From: Planctomycetota bacterium
Lineage (GTDB): Bacteria > Planctomycetota > UBA1135 > GCA-002686595
Reading direction: 5' to 3'
DNA: 64,000 nucleotides
NCBI GenBank assembly: GCA_023150475.1
Contig: JAKLKU010000006.1
Coordinates: 1 to 64,000, forward strand
This document shows, in pieces, positions 48,773-58,496 of the stretch. Position 1 is the stretch's first letter. Each line of letters opens with the position of its first letter. A program made the position numbers and the translations under genes. The notes beneath the pieces are model-generated. The model was not told the DNA's origin and did no database searches. It worked only from the letters and a program-made list of their open reading frames with translations.

Positions 48773-49240
48773 GTGACCGAGAAGACCCCCGCGATCCGCG
48801 TCCTGGCGCAGAACCGCAAGGCGCGTCACGAGTACGAGATCCTCGCGGAGCTCGAGTGCGGCGTGGAGCTCACCGGCACCGAAGTGAAGAGCTTGCGCGA
48901 CGGCGGCGGCTCGATCGCCGAGAGCTACGCGATGGTCAAGCGCGACGAGCTCTGGCTCGTCGGTTCGCACGTCCCCGAGTACCGCCAGGGCAACATCTTC
49001 AACCACGTCCCCGATCGCGACCGCCGACTGCTCGCGCACCGTCGCGAGATCGACCAGTGGTACAAGCGCGTCAAGGAGAAGGGCGTGACGATGGTGCCGC
49101 TCTCGCTCTACTTCAAAGGCCCGCGCGTCAAGCTGCTGCTCGGGCTCTGCCGCGGCAAGAAGCTGCACGACAAGCGTGCGACGTTGAAGGAACGCGACGA
49201 TCGCCGCGACATCGAGCGCGCGCTGTCGCGTCGCCGTTAG
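48773..49240 (+). CDS. smpB: SsrA-binding protein SmpB
   Basis: SmpB carries tmRNA to stalled ribosomes in trans-translation. The 155-residue product has the OB-fold marks NRKARHEYEILAELECGVEL, TGTEVKSLRDGGGSIAESYA and FNHVPDRDRRLLAHRREI, and the basic C-terminal tail (GKKLHDKRATLKERDDRRDI). Start GTG 48773 matches the family N-terminus. It lies directly before its partner RNA ssrA. Confidence 0.95.
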   Translation: MTEKTPAIRVLAQNRKARHEYEILAELECGVELTGTEVKSLRDGGGSIAESYAMVKRDELWLVGSHVPEYRQGNIFNHVPDRDRRLLAHRREIDQWYKRVKEKGVTMVPLSLYFKGPRVKLLLGLCRGKKLHDKRATLKERDDRRDIERALSRRR

Positions 49241-49314
49241 CGCCCCGAGCCCGCGCGAATCGGCCTCGTTCGCGCAGCAGGCAGCGTGCGGCGTGAACCG
49301 CGCGGCGCGTGTGC

Positions 49315-49320
49315 TAGGAT
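49315..49320 (+). promoter_or_regulatory. -10 element of the ssrA promoter
   Basis: TAGGAT lies 17 bases before the mature tmRNA 5' end. A weak -35 (GTGAAC) is 16 bases upstream of it. Confidence 0.4.
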
Positions 49321-49337
49321 CGCTGCCGCTTCGGTGT

Positions 49338-49691
49338 GGGGGCGAACTGGTCTCGACCGGTTTCGTTCTGCTCCGGGCTGCGTGTCGGGGATCTCGAGTC
49401 ACCCCGCTAAACCCTCTCGGGAACTCGGCTAATCTGCCGAACCTTATGCTCTCGCTGCCTGATTAACAGGTAGCCGTTCCTCGCGGAGTGCCTGCGGCCG
49501 CGAGAGAACGCCACAGCGGGCTGGTCGCGAAGCCGCACTCCGGGGCGACGCGACGAGAACTTCGAGAGTTGGCCGAACGCGAGCCGGTTCACGGGCGCGC
49601 GCGCGGCGAGATCCAAAGCGCGAACTACACACGTAGATGCACGGCGCGGGAGGGCTCCGGGACGCGGGTTCGATTCCCGCCGCCTCCACCA
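49338..49691 (+). ncRNA. ssrA: tmRNA (SsrA), tag AEPYALAA
   Basis: Transfer-messenger RNA rescues stalled ribosomes. The 5' end GGGGGCGAACTGGTCTCGAC and the 3' end with GGTTCGATTCCCGCC, CGCCTCC, discriminator A and CCA pair into the tRNA-like domain (one G-T pair). The tag frame is read at 49436-49462: GCC GAA CCT TAT GCT CTC GCT GCC TGA, giving AEPYALAA, with the conserved ALAA ending and TAATCT before the resume codon, keeping the A at -4. Frames starting earlier run into TAA. Length is 354 bases. Confidence 0.95.
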
Positions 49692-49730
49692 TCCATTGCG
49701 CATCCTGTGCGCAGCCGATGGGCATCGATT

Positions 49731-49811
49731 GCGCGCCGAAGCGCGCCGAAGCGCGCCGAAGCGCGCCGATCGCTCGCCGAAGCTCGCCGAAGCTCGCCGA
49801 AGCGCTGCGCC
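49731..49811. repeat. 10-bp tandem repeat, about eight copies
   Basis: Four units of GCGCGCCGAA (the last ends in T) are followed, after one extra base, by three units of GCTCGCCGAA and a decayed GCGCTGCGCC. It lies in noncoding DNA 40 bases after ssrA. Confidence 0.85.
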
Positions 49812-49926
49812 GCTGCCGTCCCCGGCGCTCTCCGCGAGGACTTTGCGCGCGCGCGTCACGACGCTTCGGCGTCGCGCTTCTCGCCGCTTGCAGCGCGAGC
49901 CCTCGCGTTCGCGCGCTGCCGACGCG

Positions 49927-49960
49927 TCGGGGGCCGACGGCGCAGGCCGCCGGCCCCCGA
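49927..49960 (-). terminator. Hairpin downstream of the second secreted paralog
   Basis: TCGGGGGCCG and CGGCCCCCGA form a 10-bp stem with a nested CGGC/GCCG stem inside. It is located about 50 bases after the stop of the 50008-51198 gene. No T-run follows, so it may only stabilise the transcript. Confidence 0.5.
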
Positions 49961-50007
49961 ATGTGTCCTCGCGTCGCGACGTCGCGACGCGTGGCTGCGC
50001 GACAGAG

Positions 50008-51198
50008 CTACGGGCAGATCACCACGGTTGCCGCGTTCGACAATCCGACGCGGTTCGTCGCCAGGTTCGGGTCGCGCGACCAGTGTTGGATCCACACTTG
50101 CGCGCCCGCGACCAACGCCGGGTCGGCGCCGCTCGCGATGTAGGTGTTGAAGTCCTCGCTCGAGAACCCGCTGCAGGAACCCCACGTGCCTCCGGTGGAT
50201 TTCAGCGTGTGACGCACGAGCGGCGGCTGCACGCAGAGCGTGCCGCCGAAGAACGGCGTGTTCGCCGCGCCGGCGGTGCCGTGGAAGAACTCGCCGTTGA
50301 CGCCGCCGAGCACGTTCGTGACGGAGAGCAGCGCGCCGGAACCCGCGCTGAAGCTGACCGACCCGGCGAGCGATATCGCCGGCGTGCAGCCGAGCGAGTT
50401 CACCTTGCCGACGCAGTAGGTCGTCGCGGGCAAGCAGCCGCTGACGCCGTCATCGCCTTCGAGTCCGAACGGGAAGTCCTGCGGTAGTCCGGTCGAAGTG
50501 TCGGCCGTGGGTTGCCACGTCGCCGTCGCGCCGGTGAATTGCCGGCCGTTGTCGGTCACGAGGTGCGGCACCGTCGGCGGAGCCCACGGTCCGGAGAAGC
50601 TCGCCGAGCCGACGAGTTGCACGTCGACCCAGTAGGTGCCCGGCGCGAGCACCGGTGCGCCCGCGAGGTCCGCGACGACGTCGATGATCGCGCGCTGGTT
50701 GTCGCCCGGCACCGAGAGGACGCGATAGACGCCGGTCCAACTCGCGCCGACGAACACGTTCGCCGCGCTGGTCCACATCGGTGTCCCCCCGGTGACCGGC
50801 AGCGTGTTCCAGAGGTTCACTTGGACTCCCGTGATCGAGCCGGAAGTCGGTGCGCCGGTCTGGTAGCCGAGCCAGTGGAGCTTGGTGAGCGTCCAGTTCT
50901 GTCCGTTCGGCACGACGAAGTCGTCGGCGATGCGGTTGTTGGTGGTTCCACCTTGGATGCCGTAGCCGAACGTGTTCCAGCCGGTTTCGATGATGCTGGT
51001 GTCCGCACCTCCGATGCCGTTGCCGATGCCCGTGATGTACGGACCGTTGGTGTAAACGAACGGCGCGTCGGTCGGCGCGCCGTAGAACGAGCCGTGCACG
51101 TTGCCGGTGCCGGCCGTGGCGGAGAGGTCCGCGCTCTGCGCGAGCGTCGTCGACGCAGTTGCGAGCAGGGCGAACGTGAGGTGTGTCGCGTTGAACAT
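50008..51198 (-). CDS. Secreted protein, paralog B of a tandem pair
   Basis: A 396-residue exported protein with a clear signal peptide (MFNATHLTFALLATASTTLA then Q). The mature part is rich in Gly, Thr, Asn and Trp and beta-rich, including NRIADDFVVPNGQNWTLTKL and WVDVQLVG. The last 130 residues form a separate block with four to six cysteines and end SNAATVVICP. It has no catalytic motif and no sorting tail that I recognise. It is a close relative of the next gene upstream. Both resemble secreted proteins of unknown role that are abundant in some Planctomycetes; the ADDFVVP block also occurs in other secreted bacterial proteins. Confidence 0.8.
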   Translation of the reverse strand: MFNATHLTFALLATASTTLAQSADLSATAGTGNVHGSFYGAPTDAPFVYTNGPYITGIGNGIGGADTSIIETGWNTFGYGIQGGTTNNRIADDFVVPNGQNWTLTKLHWLGYQTGAPTSGSITGVQVNLWNTLPVTGGTPMWTSAANVFVGASWTGVYRVLSVPGDNQRAIIDVVADLAGAPVLAPGTYWVDVQLVGSASFSGPWAPPTVPHLVTDNGRQFTGATATWQPTADTSTGLPQDFPFGLEGDDGVSGCLPATTYCVGKVNSLGCTPAISLAGSVSFSAGSGALLSVTNVLGGVNGEFFHGTAGAANTPFFGGTLCVQPPLVRHTLKSTGGTWGSCSGFSSEDFNTYIASGADPALVAGAQVWIQHWSRDPNLATNRVGLSNAATVVICP

Positions 51199-51538
51199 GG
51201 AGACCTTTCTTCTCTCGTGCCGCCCGCGCCAGGAATCGGGAGCTCGCGTTCGCTCGCTCCTTCGGCGCGGCGTCACCCAGCAAGCTAGATCCGTCCCCGT
51301 GCGTGCCCAGCGGGCTTCAGTGCGGGCGCGGCCCGTACGCGCGCGTGCGGAGTCGGCGCCGATGCGCACGACCCGGTACGCGGCAGCGCGCACGATTCCC
51401 CAGCCGCCCCGCTCGCGTCGTGGTGCACGCGCCAACACGGCGCAGAAAAGCCGTGCGGGGCCGGCCGCCTCTCGGCGACCGGCCCCGAGCGAACTCAGCA
51501 GCGTGATCGGTCGACGCGGGTCGACCGATCCGTGCGCG
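51199..51538. other. 340-base spacer between the two secreted paralogs
   Basis: It contains a terminator-like hairpin at 51457-51486 for the upstream paralog and should contain the promoter of the downstream one. No gene is supported. AGAAAGGT near 51210 on the minus strand is the downstream RBS. Confidence 0.5.
51457..51486 (-). terminator. Terminator after the first secreted paralog
   Basis: GGGGCCGG and CCGGCCCC bracket a nested CGCC/GGCG stem. On the minus strand CTTTTC follows seven bases later. It starts about 50 bases after the stop of the 51539-52744 gene. Confidence 0.6.
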
Positions 51539-52744
51539 TCACGGGCAGATCGTGAAGCTCAGCGCGTTGGAGAGGCTGGTCGTGAAGGGATCGGCCGGGT
51601 CGCGCGACCACGCCTGGGCTCCGACGGTCGCGCCGGCGACCAGCGCCGTGTCGAGGCCGCTGCAGATGCGGGCGTTGAAGTCGGTGGTCATCGAGCCGTT
51701 GCACGCCGTGCCTTGGCCGCCGGAGTTCTGCACGTTGAGGCGTTTGATCGCCGGCTTGATGCAGAGGTGGCCGCCTTGGAAGCCGATGCCGTTCAGACCG
51801 GCGGTGCCGTAGAACCAAAGGCCGTTCTTGTTCCCGATCAGACTGCTCACCGTCATGTTGAACGGCTGACTCGCGCAGTTCGCGACTTGCGGCGCGCCGG
51901 TCGACGACACCGACGGCGAGCAACCGAGCGAGTTGACCTTCGACGTGCAGTACACGGCGACCGAACCCGTGCAACCACCGCCGGTGCCGTCATCGCCTTC
52001 GAGCGCGAACGGGAAGTCTTGCGGCAGCAAGGTCGTGGTGTCCTGCGTGGGCGCCCAGGCGAGGGTCGTGCCGAGGAACTGCCGACCGTTGTCGGTGGCG
52101 AGGTGCGGCACGGTCGGCGGAGCCCACGGCCCCGAGGTCAAGGTGCCGACGAGCTGCACGTCGACCCAGTACGTTCCCGGAGCGAGCACCGGCGAACCCG
52201 TGAGGTCGGCTTCGACGTCGAAGATCGCGCGCGTGTTGTTGGTCAGCGTCGTGTTGGTGACGCGGTACACGTTCGTGAACGTGCGGGTGATCATCACGTT
52301 CGCCGCGCTCGACCAGAGCGGCGAGCCGCCGGTGACCGGCATCGTGTTCCACACGTTCACTTGGATGCCGGTGATCGTGCCGGACGTGCCCGCGCCGGTT
52401 TGGTACGCGAGCCAGTGCAGCTTCGTCAGCGACCAGTTCTGACCCGCGGGCACGACGAAGTCGTCGGCGATGCGGTTGTTCGTCGTGCCGCCCTGGCAGC
52501 CGAAGCCGAAGGTGTTCCAGCCCGCTTCGATCTCGCTCGTGTTCGCGCCGCCGAAACCGTTGCCGGTGCCAGTGATGTACGGCCCGTTGGAGAAGACGAT
52601 CGGCGCGTCGGTCGGCAGCGAGAAGAGCGAGCCCGTTCCGGACCAACCTCCCGGAGCCGCGCTCGTGTCGATCGACTGCGCCGGCGCGAGACCGGCGAAC
52701 ATGGAGAGCGACGATGCGACGAACAGTGCATTGAGTGAACGCAT
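51539..52744 (-). CDS. Secreted protein, paralog A of a tandem pair
   Basis: A 401-residue exported protein with signal peptide (MRSLNALFVASSLSMFAGLA, PAQ). It aligns along its whole length with the neighbour at 50008-51198: shared blocks include TDAPIVFSNGPYITGTGNG, GGTTNNRIADDFVVP, LPQDFPFALEGDDG and a Cys-containing C-terminal block ending SNALSFTICP. AAGGA precedes the ATG. The two copies have diverged in many positions, so the duplication is not recent. A structural or surface role is inferred only from export and composition. Confidence 0.8.
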   Translation of the reverse strand: MRSLNALFVASSLSMFAGLAPAQSIDTSAAPGGWSGTGSLFSLPTDAPIVFSNGPYITGTGNGFGGANTSEIEAGWNTFGFGCQGGTTNNRIADDFVVPAGQNWSLTKLHWLAYQTGAGTSGTITGIQVNVWNTMPVTGGSPLWSSAANVMITRTFTNVYRVTNTTLTNNTRAIFDVEADLTGSPVLAPGTYWVDVQLVGTLTSGPWAPPTVPHLATDNGRQFLGTTLAWAPTQDTTTLLPQDFPFALEGDDGTGGGCTGSVAVYCTSKVNSLGCSPSVSSTGAPQVANCASQPFNMTVSSLIGNKNGLWFYGTAGLNGIGFQGGHLCIKPAIKRLNVQNSGGQGTACNGSMTTDFNARICSGLDTALVAGATVGAQAWSRDPADPFTTSLSNALSFTICP

Positions 52745-53139
52745 GGAGTCCTTCCAGTGTTGAGTCACCCCGAGCAAGGCCGAAGCGCGCGGAATGCGTG
52801 CCCTCGGTGGGAGACGGGGCGACGACCGTTGGATTGTTGCCCTGGTCCGCGATTTCGTGGGGCGGAATCTCCGCGGAGTTCGTGTCTCTTTCGCGTTGCC
52901 CGAACTCGCCGCGCGGAGCGGAGGATGCGCGCCGAACCGCGTGACGACCCCGCGTCGGAGCCGCGTGCACCACGTTCGTCGGGCTCGTCCGGTAGCTCGA
53001 GCGGCGTCGGGTTCGACCCGCTCCCCCTCACGTCTCGGTCGACTCCACCGGCACCCAGAGCGCACTCCACGCTTGCTCGCGGGCGCCGTGCTTCGCAATC
53101 TACGCGCCTCGCGCGGCCCCTTTGGAGTCCTCCGAATCC
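52745..53139. other. 395-base divergent promoter region
   Basis: It lies between the secreted paralog on the minus strand and transketolase on the plus strand, so it should hold two promoters. No convincing hexamer pair or gene was seen. Confidence 0.45.
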
Positions 53140-55194
53140 ATGACGACGGTCGAGAAAGCGCTCGACGAGCTCTGCATCAACACCATCCGCACGCTGTCGA
53201 TCGACGGCGTGCAGCATGCGAACTCCGGCCATCCAGGCCTACCGCTCGGCGCCGCGCCGATGGCGTACGTGCTTTGGAAGAAGCACCTGAAGCACAATCC
53301 GAAGAACCCCCGTTGGGCGGACCGCGATCGTTTCGTGCTCTCGCCGGGGCACGGCTCGATGCTGCTCTACTCGCTCTTGCACCTCTTCGGTTACGAGCTC
53401 TCGCTCGACGACTTGAAGCGGTTCCGACAGTGGGGGAGCAAGACGCCGGGACACCCCGAGGTGCACGTGACGCCGGGCGTCGAAGCGACGACCGGTCCGC
53501 TCGGACAGGGCAGCGCGAACGTCGTCGGCATGGCGCTCGCCGAGCGCTTGCTCGCCGCGCGTTTCAATCGACCGGGGCACGTGCTCGTCGATCACCACAC
53601 GTACGCGATCGTCAGCGACGGCGACTTGATGGAAGGCATCTCGGCGGAAGCCGCGTCGCTCGCGGGGCACTTGAAGCTCGGCAAGCTGATCTGCCTCTAC
53701 GACTCGAACGACATCTCGCTCGACGGGCCGACGTCGCTCTGTTTCTCTAGCGAGGACGTCGCCGCGCGTTATCGCGCCTACGGTTGGCACGTGCAGATCG
53801 TCGTCGACGGCAACCACGATCTCGCCGGACTGGATCGTGCACTCCAAGCGGCGCGCGCGGAGCGCGAGAAGCCGTCGCTCGTCGTCGTGAAGACGACGAT
53901 CGGCTACGGCAGTCCGAACAAGGCGGGCAGCGCCGACGCGCACGGCTCGCCGCTCGGTCCGAAGGAAGTCGCGGCGACGAAGGAACGCCTCGGTTTCGAT
54001 CCCGCGCTTGCGTTCCACGTGCCGGCGGAGGTCCGCGAGGCGTTCGACGAGTCGGTGGCGCACGGCGCGCGGCTCGAGAGCGAGTGGAACGCGCGTTTCG
54101 CGGCCTACGCGAAGGCGTTCCCCGAGCTCGCCGCCGAATGGCGCCGGCGCGAAGCCGGAGAATTGCCGGCCGACTTCGACGCGACCTTGCCGAAGTGGGA
54201 GCCCGGCGCGGGGCCCGCGACGCGCGAGGCGGGCGGCAAGGCCGAGAACGCGCTCGCGGCGCGCGTGCCGGAGCTCGTCGGCGGCGACGCGGACCTCTCG
54301 GTCTCGACCAAGACCGCGATCGAAGGCGGTGGGTCGTTCACGGGCTTCGCCGGCGATTGCGTCACCGGTGACGCGGCGCACGGCGCCGGCCGCAACCTGC
54401 ACTTCGGCGTGCGCGAGCACGCGATGGGCGCGATCGCGAACGGGATGCTCTACCACGGCGGCCTGCGGCCGTTCGTGTCGACGTTCTTCGTCTTCTCCGA
54501 CTACATGCGGCCCGCGGTGCGCGTCGCGGCGCTCGAGCGGCTGCCGCTCGTGTGCGTCTGGACCCACGACTCCGTCGGCGTCGGCGAGGACGGTCCGACA
54601 CACCAGCCGATCGAGCACTTGGCCGCGTTGCGCGCGATGCCGGGGCTCCAGATCCTCCGACCTGCCGACGCGAACGAGACGGCGGAGGCGTGGCGCGCCG
54701 CGTTGCTCGAACGCCAGCGCCCGACCGCGCTCGTGCTCTCGCGCCAGAAGTTGCCGGTGCTCCCGGGCACGAAGGAGCTCGCGCGCGAAGGCGTCGCGAA
54801 GGGTGCCTACGTGCTGCACGAAGCGGCAGGCGGCGCGCCCGACGTGATCCTCATCGCGACCGGCAGCGAAGTGTCGCTCGCGCTCGAAGCGGCGCAGGCG
54901 CTCGCGGCGAAGTCCGTGCGCGCGCGCGTGGTGTCGATGCCGTGCGTCGAGAACTTCCGACGCGCGGACGCCGCGTGGAAAGAGCGCGTGTTGCCGACCA
55001 AGGTGCGTGCTCGCGTCTCGATCGAAGCGGGTTCGACGTTCGGCTGGCGCGAGTGGATCGGCGACGCCGGAGTCGCGCTCGGCATCGATCGGTTCGGCGC
55101 GTCGGCGCCGGGCGAACAAGTGTTCGAGAAGCTCGGCTTCACCGTCGCGAACGTCGTCGCGTCCGCCGAGCGCGCGATCGCGGGGGCCCGATGA
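53140..55194 (+). CDS. tkt: Transketolase
   Basis: Transketolase moves two-carbon units in the pentose phosphate and Calvin pathways, using thiamine diphosphate. The 684-residue protein has [38 protein letters not shown], the thiamine/metal motif [33 protein letters not shown] and the pyrimidine-domain [15 protein letters not shown] and [23 protein letters not shown] 53140 is preferred over a TTG six codons earlier. The stop overlaps the next start (ATGA). Confidence 0.97.
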   Translation: MTTVEKALDELCINTIRTLSIDGVQHANSGHPGLPLGAAPMAYVLWKKHLKHNPKNPRWADRDRFVLSPGHGSMLLYSLLHLFGYELSLDDLKRFRQWGSKTPGHPEVHVTPGVEATTGPLGQGSANVVGMALAERLLAARFNRPGHVLVDHHTYAIVSDGDLMEGISAEAASLAGHLKLGKLICLYDSNDISLDGPTSLCFSSEDVAARYRAYGWHVQIVVDGNHDLAGLDRALQAARAEREKPSLVVVKTTIGYGSPNKAGSADAHGSPLGPKEVAATKERLGFDPALAFHVPAEVREAFDESVAHGARLESEWNARFAAYAKAFPELAAEWRRREAGELPADFDATLPKWEPGAGPATREAGGKAENALAARVPELVGGDADLSVSTKTAIEGGGSFTGFAGDCVTGDAAHGAGRNLHFGVREHAMGAIANGMLYHGGLRPFVSTFFVFSDYMRPAVRVAALERLPLVCVWTHDSVGVGEDGPTHQPIEHLAALRAMPGLQILRPADANETAEAWRAALLERQRPTALVLSRQKLPVLPGTKELAREGVAKGAYVLHEAAGGAPDVILIATGSEVSLALEAAQALAAKSVRARVVSMPCVENFRRADAAWKERVLPTKVRARVSIEAGSTFGWREWIGDAGVALGIDRFGASAPGEQVFEKLGFTVANVVASAERAIAGAR

Positions 55195-56321
55195 ACGCGG
55201 ATCACCGGCGGCTCGGGCGAGCGGCGTGGCTCTCCGCCATCGCGGGCGCGACGTTCCTCGCGAGCTGCAACATCCCGGGCCGGCGCGCCTACAACCTCGA
55301 CGAGTTGCACGAAGCGAACGGCCGCCACAAGCACCGCGCCGCGCTCGTCGGCGACGTCGAGTTCGTGATGCGCGAAGGCTTCGGCGGCATCTTGCGCGGC
55401 ATGGGCAAGTCGCTCGAAGCGAAAGAACCGTCGAAGGTCGAGGATCCGACCGAAGCGTGCCTCGAGAACCTGCTCGGGCTGCTCGGCGGGAACTCGCGCG
55501 ACCCCGACGTCGCGGCGATACAAGTCGAGCTCTGCCTGCGGCTCGTCGCGAACGATCCGTGGCAGCTCTCGCGCGAACGTGCGGCGGTCGGACTGGGACG
55601 CGCGGGCGAACGCATGCGCCTCGCCGATCGGCCCGAGCGCACGCCGGGCGCGAAAGTCGTCACGGCGGACGAACTCGGCGACTTGCTCGCGCGTTTCGTG
55701 CAGGCGGTGACGCGCCAGATCGCCCAAGGCGACGCTGCCGGCGCGCGTCCGCAGTTCGAAGCGCTGTGCGCCGAAGCGCGCGCCAACGAGTACGACGCGC
55801 AAGGCTTGCCGCGGATCCTGCGCGGCGTGCGGTTGCTCGATGCGCGGCTCGGACGCGACGTGCCGGCGATCCGCGAGCTCTCGCTCGAGCTGCAAGCGCG
55901 CGCGATCGAACAGGGCCTCGCGCTCGCGCTCGCCGACGAAGCTCCGGTCGTCGCCGCGGCGGCGACGTGGGCCGGCCGGCGCGCGTTCGGCGATCGTTGG
56001 TGCGAGCGTGTGATCGCCCGCGTGCGCGAGACCGTCCCGCCGGCGGAGTTGCTGATCGCGTACGCACGCGAGTGCGCACGCCGCGGACTGCCGAGTGGCG
56101 AGGCGGGGGAGACCAGCATCGAGATCTTCCTGTCGCTCTCCGGCGGCCACGCCGACGGCCGCGTCCGCATGGCCGCGATGCAGGCGCTCACGACGGCCTC
56201 CGGCGGCGAGGTCGTCAGCCTGCGCGAGGAGGACTGGCTCGCGTGGCAGCGGGAACGCGATGCGCGCTCAGCTTCTGGGTCCGCGGCGCCGAAAAAGCCC
56301 GCCGATCCCGGCCCGCCTTGA
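55191..56321 (+). CDS. Lipoprotein with HEAT-like helical repeats
   Basis: A 376-residue protein with a lipoprotein signal ([17 protein letters not shown], lipobox LASC). The mature part is helical with repeats resembling HEAT units ([37 protein letters not shown]). No function is recognised. Its start is coupled to transketolase (ATGA) and its stop overlaps the TTG of the next gene, so all three are one transcript, perhaps only for convenience. Confidence 0.75.
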   Translation: MNADHRRLGRAAWLSAIAGATFLASCNIPGRRAYNLDELHEANGRHKHRAALVGDVEFVMREGFGGILRGMGKSLEAKEPSKVEDPTEACLENLLGLLGGNSRDPDVAAIQVELCLRLVANDPWQLSRERAAVGLGRAGERMRLADRPERTPGAKVVTADELGDLLARFVQAVTRQIAQGDAAGARPQFEALCAEARANEYDAQGLPRILRGVRLLDARLGRDVPAIRELSLELQARAIEQGLALALADEAPVVAAAATWAGRRAFGDRWCERVIARVRETVPPAELLIAYARECARRGLPSGEAGETSIEIFLSLSGGHADGRVRMAAMQALTTASGGEVVSLREEDWLAWQRERDARSASGSAAPKKPADPGPP

Positions 56322-57508
56322 ATCCGCCCCCGAAGAAGAAGCCGCGTTGGCTGCCGTTCGTCCAGGTCGTCGTCGGTCTGGGCCTGCTCGCGCTCGTCGC
56401 GTGGTTCGTGCCGTGGCGCGATCGTCTGATCGTCACGGCAGGCGGCGAGAAGACGTCGTTCGACGGCACGATCGAAGGCGAGTGGAAGGCGGAAGCGATC
56501 GACTTCGTCGTCGCCGATCCCGAGGTCGCGCGTGCGGCGCTCAACGGTCCGCTCGCCGGCGCGGAGAACGGCCGCGGCGGACTCCACGTCGCGCGCAGCG
56601 AGAGCGTCGACTGGCGTCCCGGACTGCTGCGCGTCTTCCGCGAGCTCGATGCGAAGGGCCTCGCGCTTGCGTTCGCGTGCCTCTGCTGCGGCCTGACGTT
56701 CACGGTGCTGCGTTGGTGGCGCTTGCTCGTCGCCGCGGGCTGTCGAGCGACGCCGTTCCAGTCGCTCCGGCTCACGTTGCTCGGCATGTTCTTCAACATC
56801 GTCGTGCCGGGGCTCACCGGCGGCGACGTGATCAAGGCGGTGCTCGTCGCGCGCGAGAACCCGGGCAAGAAGACCGCCGCCGTGATCTCGGTGTTCGTCG
56901 ATCGCATCATCGGCATCCTGGTGCTCGCCGGCATCGCGGCGGTCGTGATCGTCGCGAGCGGCAATCCGAAGTTCGACGCGTTGCGTCTGCCGGTGATCGC
57001 TGCGACCGTCGCCGGCGTCGGCGGAGCGTTGGTGTACGTCAACGGCACGCTGCGGCGCGCGCTCGGCGTCGATCGACTGCTCGCGAAGTTGCCCGGCGGC
57101 GCGTTGCTCGCGAACGTCGACGAAGCGATCGTCGTGTACTCGCGCCACCCGTGGGAGATGCTCGGCGCCCTGGCGCTCTCGATCGGCAACCACCTGAGCG
57201 TCGTGCTCGGCGTGCTCGCGATCGGCCGCGCGTTCGGCGACACGGTGCGGACGCTCGACTACTTCGTCGCGGTCCCGGTCGCGAACATCGCCACGGCATT
57301 GCCGCTCTCGCCGGGCGGGTGGGGCTTCGGCGAGGCCGTGTTCGGCACGCTCTGGGAGCTCTTCGGCGGCAGCGCGTCGCTCGGGATCGCGACCAGCGTC
57401 ACGTTCCGCCTGCTCCTGCTCGCGTTCGGTCTCGTCGGCGGGCTCTTCCTCCTGGTGCCGGGCGGCAAGGTCGACCTGGCGCAAGTCGAACGCGAAGCGC
57501 AGGCCTGA
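56318..57508 (+). CDS. UPF0104 / lysylphosphatidylglycerol synthase-type membrane protein
   Basis: A 396-residue integral membrane protein of the flippase-like family related to the membrane part of MprF and AglD. One helix near residue 20 is followed by a soluble loop of about 70 residues and then seven or eight helices. Family marks are LRLTLLGMFFNIVVPGLTGG (the conserved substrate-pocket segment), DRIIGILVLAG and ALPLSPGGWGFGEAVFGTLW. The large loop after helix 1 is unusual. Start is TTG 56318, coupled to the lipoprotein (TTGA); no ATG fits. Confidence 0.85.
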   Translation: MNPPPKKKPRWLPFVQVVVGLGLLALVAWFVPWRDRLIVTAGGEKTSFDGTIEGEWKAEAIDFVVADPEVARAALNGPLAGAENGRGGLHVARSESVDWRPGLLRVFRELDAKGLALAFACLCCGLTFTVLRWWRLLVAAGCRATPFQSLRLTLLGMFFNIVVPGLTGGDVIKAVLVARENPGKKTAAVISVFVDRIIGILVLAGIAAVVIVASGNPKFDALRLPVIAATVAGVGGALVYVNGTLRRALGVDRLLAKLPGGALLANVDEAIVVYSRHPWEMLGALALSIGNHLSVVLGVLAIGRAFGDTVRTLDYFVAVPVANIATALPLSPGGWGFGEAVFGTLWELFGGSASLGIATSVTFRLLLLAFGLVGGLFLLVPGGKVDLAQVEREAQA

Positions 57509-57557
57509 GCGCCCAGGCGTCGCCGAAGAGCCCGTTTCGCTCGCGCCGCCGCTCGCC

Positions 57558-57563
57558 TATCCT
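57558..57563 (+). promoter_or_regulatory. Candidate -10 of the PfkB-family kinase gene
   Basis: TATCCT lies 30 bases before ATG 57593, with AAGGAAG just before the ATG. A -35 is weak. Confidence 0.35.
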
Positions 57564-57592
57564 CTTTGCCCCTTCGTTCCACAAGGAAGCGC

Positions 57593-58492
57593 ATGTCCCT
57601 CGTCGTCATCGGAACCCTCGCCTACGACTCGATCGAAACGCCCTACGACAAGCGCGCCGACGCGCTCGGCGGTTCGGCGCTCTACTTCTCCGTCGCCGCG
57701 TCGAACTTCGGGCTCGTGCGGCTCGTCGGCGTCGTCGGCGACGACTTCAAGAAGGCCGACATCGACGGTCTGGCCCAACGTGGCATCGACGTGCGCGGCG
57801 TCGAAATCGCTCCGGGGAAGTCGTTCCGTTGGTCGGGGCGCTACGAAGCGGACTGGAACACGCGGCACACGCTCGACACGCAGCTCAACGTCTTCGAGCA
57901 CTTCGATCCGAAGCTGCCGCAGGCCTGCCGCGAAGCGCAGTTCGTGTTCCTCGCGAACGCCGAGCCGCGCGTGCAGATGAAGGCGCTCGACCAAGTGCGC
58001 AACCCGGCGTTCGTCGTCGCCGACACGATGAACCTCTGGATCGACATCAAGCGCGACGACCTCTTGAAGTTGCTCGCGCGCGTCGACGGCGTCGTGTTGA
58101 ACGACGAAGAGGCGCGCATGCTGACCGGTGAGCGCAATCTGATCCGCGCGGCGCGCAAGGTGCTGACCTTCGGGCCGCGTTACGTAATCCTGAAGAAGGG
58201 CGAGCACGGCGCGTTCCTGATCGGCGACGACGCGCACTTCTCGCTGCCCGCGTACCCGGTCGACCAAGTGGTCGATCCGACCGGCGCCGGCGACTGCTTC
58301 GCAGGCGGTTTCATGGGCTACGTCGCGTCGACGCAGAGCGTCGAGCCGCGCACGCTCCGGCGCGCGATGCTCTACGGCACGGTGACGGCGAGCTACTGCG
58401 TCCAAGGCTTCTCGATCGAGGACATCGCCAAACGCACACGCGCGGACGTCGAGTCGCGCTTCAACGAGCTGCTCGACATCACGTCGCTCTAG
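57593..58492 (+). CDS. PfkB-family sugar/nucleoside kinase
   Basis: The 299-residue ribokinase-fold kinase has the N-terminal Gly-Gly box (DALGGSALYFSVAASNFGL), VGVVGDDFKKADIDGL, a mid-domain VVADTMNLWIDIKRDDL and the catalytic anion hole DPTGAGDCFAGGFMGY. The substrate cannot be told from sequence; the VADTMNLWID segment suggests a subgroup distinct from ribokinase and fructokinase that is widespread but little studied. AAGGAAG serves as RBS. Confidence 0.9.
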   Translation: MSLVVIGTLAYDSIETPYDKRADALGGSALYFSVAASNFGLVRLVGVVGDDFKKADIDGLAQRGIDVRGVEIAPGKSFRWSGRYEADWNTRHTLDTQLNVFEHFDPKLPQACREAQFVFLANAEPRVQMKALDQVRNPAFVVADTMNLWIDIKRDDLLKLLARVDGVVLNDEEARMLTGERNLIRAARKVLTFGPRYVILKKGEHGAFLIGDDAHFSLPAYPVDQVVDPTGAGDCFAGGFMGYVASTQSVEPRTLRRAMLYGTVTASYCVQGFSIEDIAKRTRADVESRFNELLDITSL

Positions 58493-58496
58493 GGCG

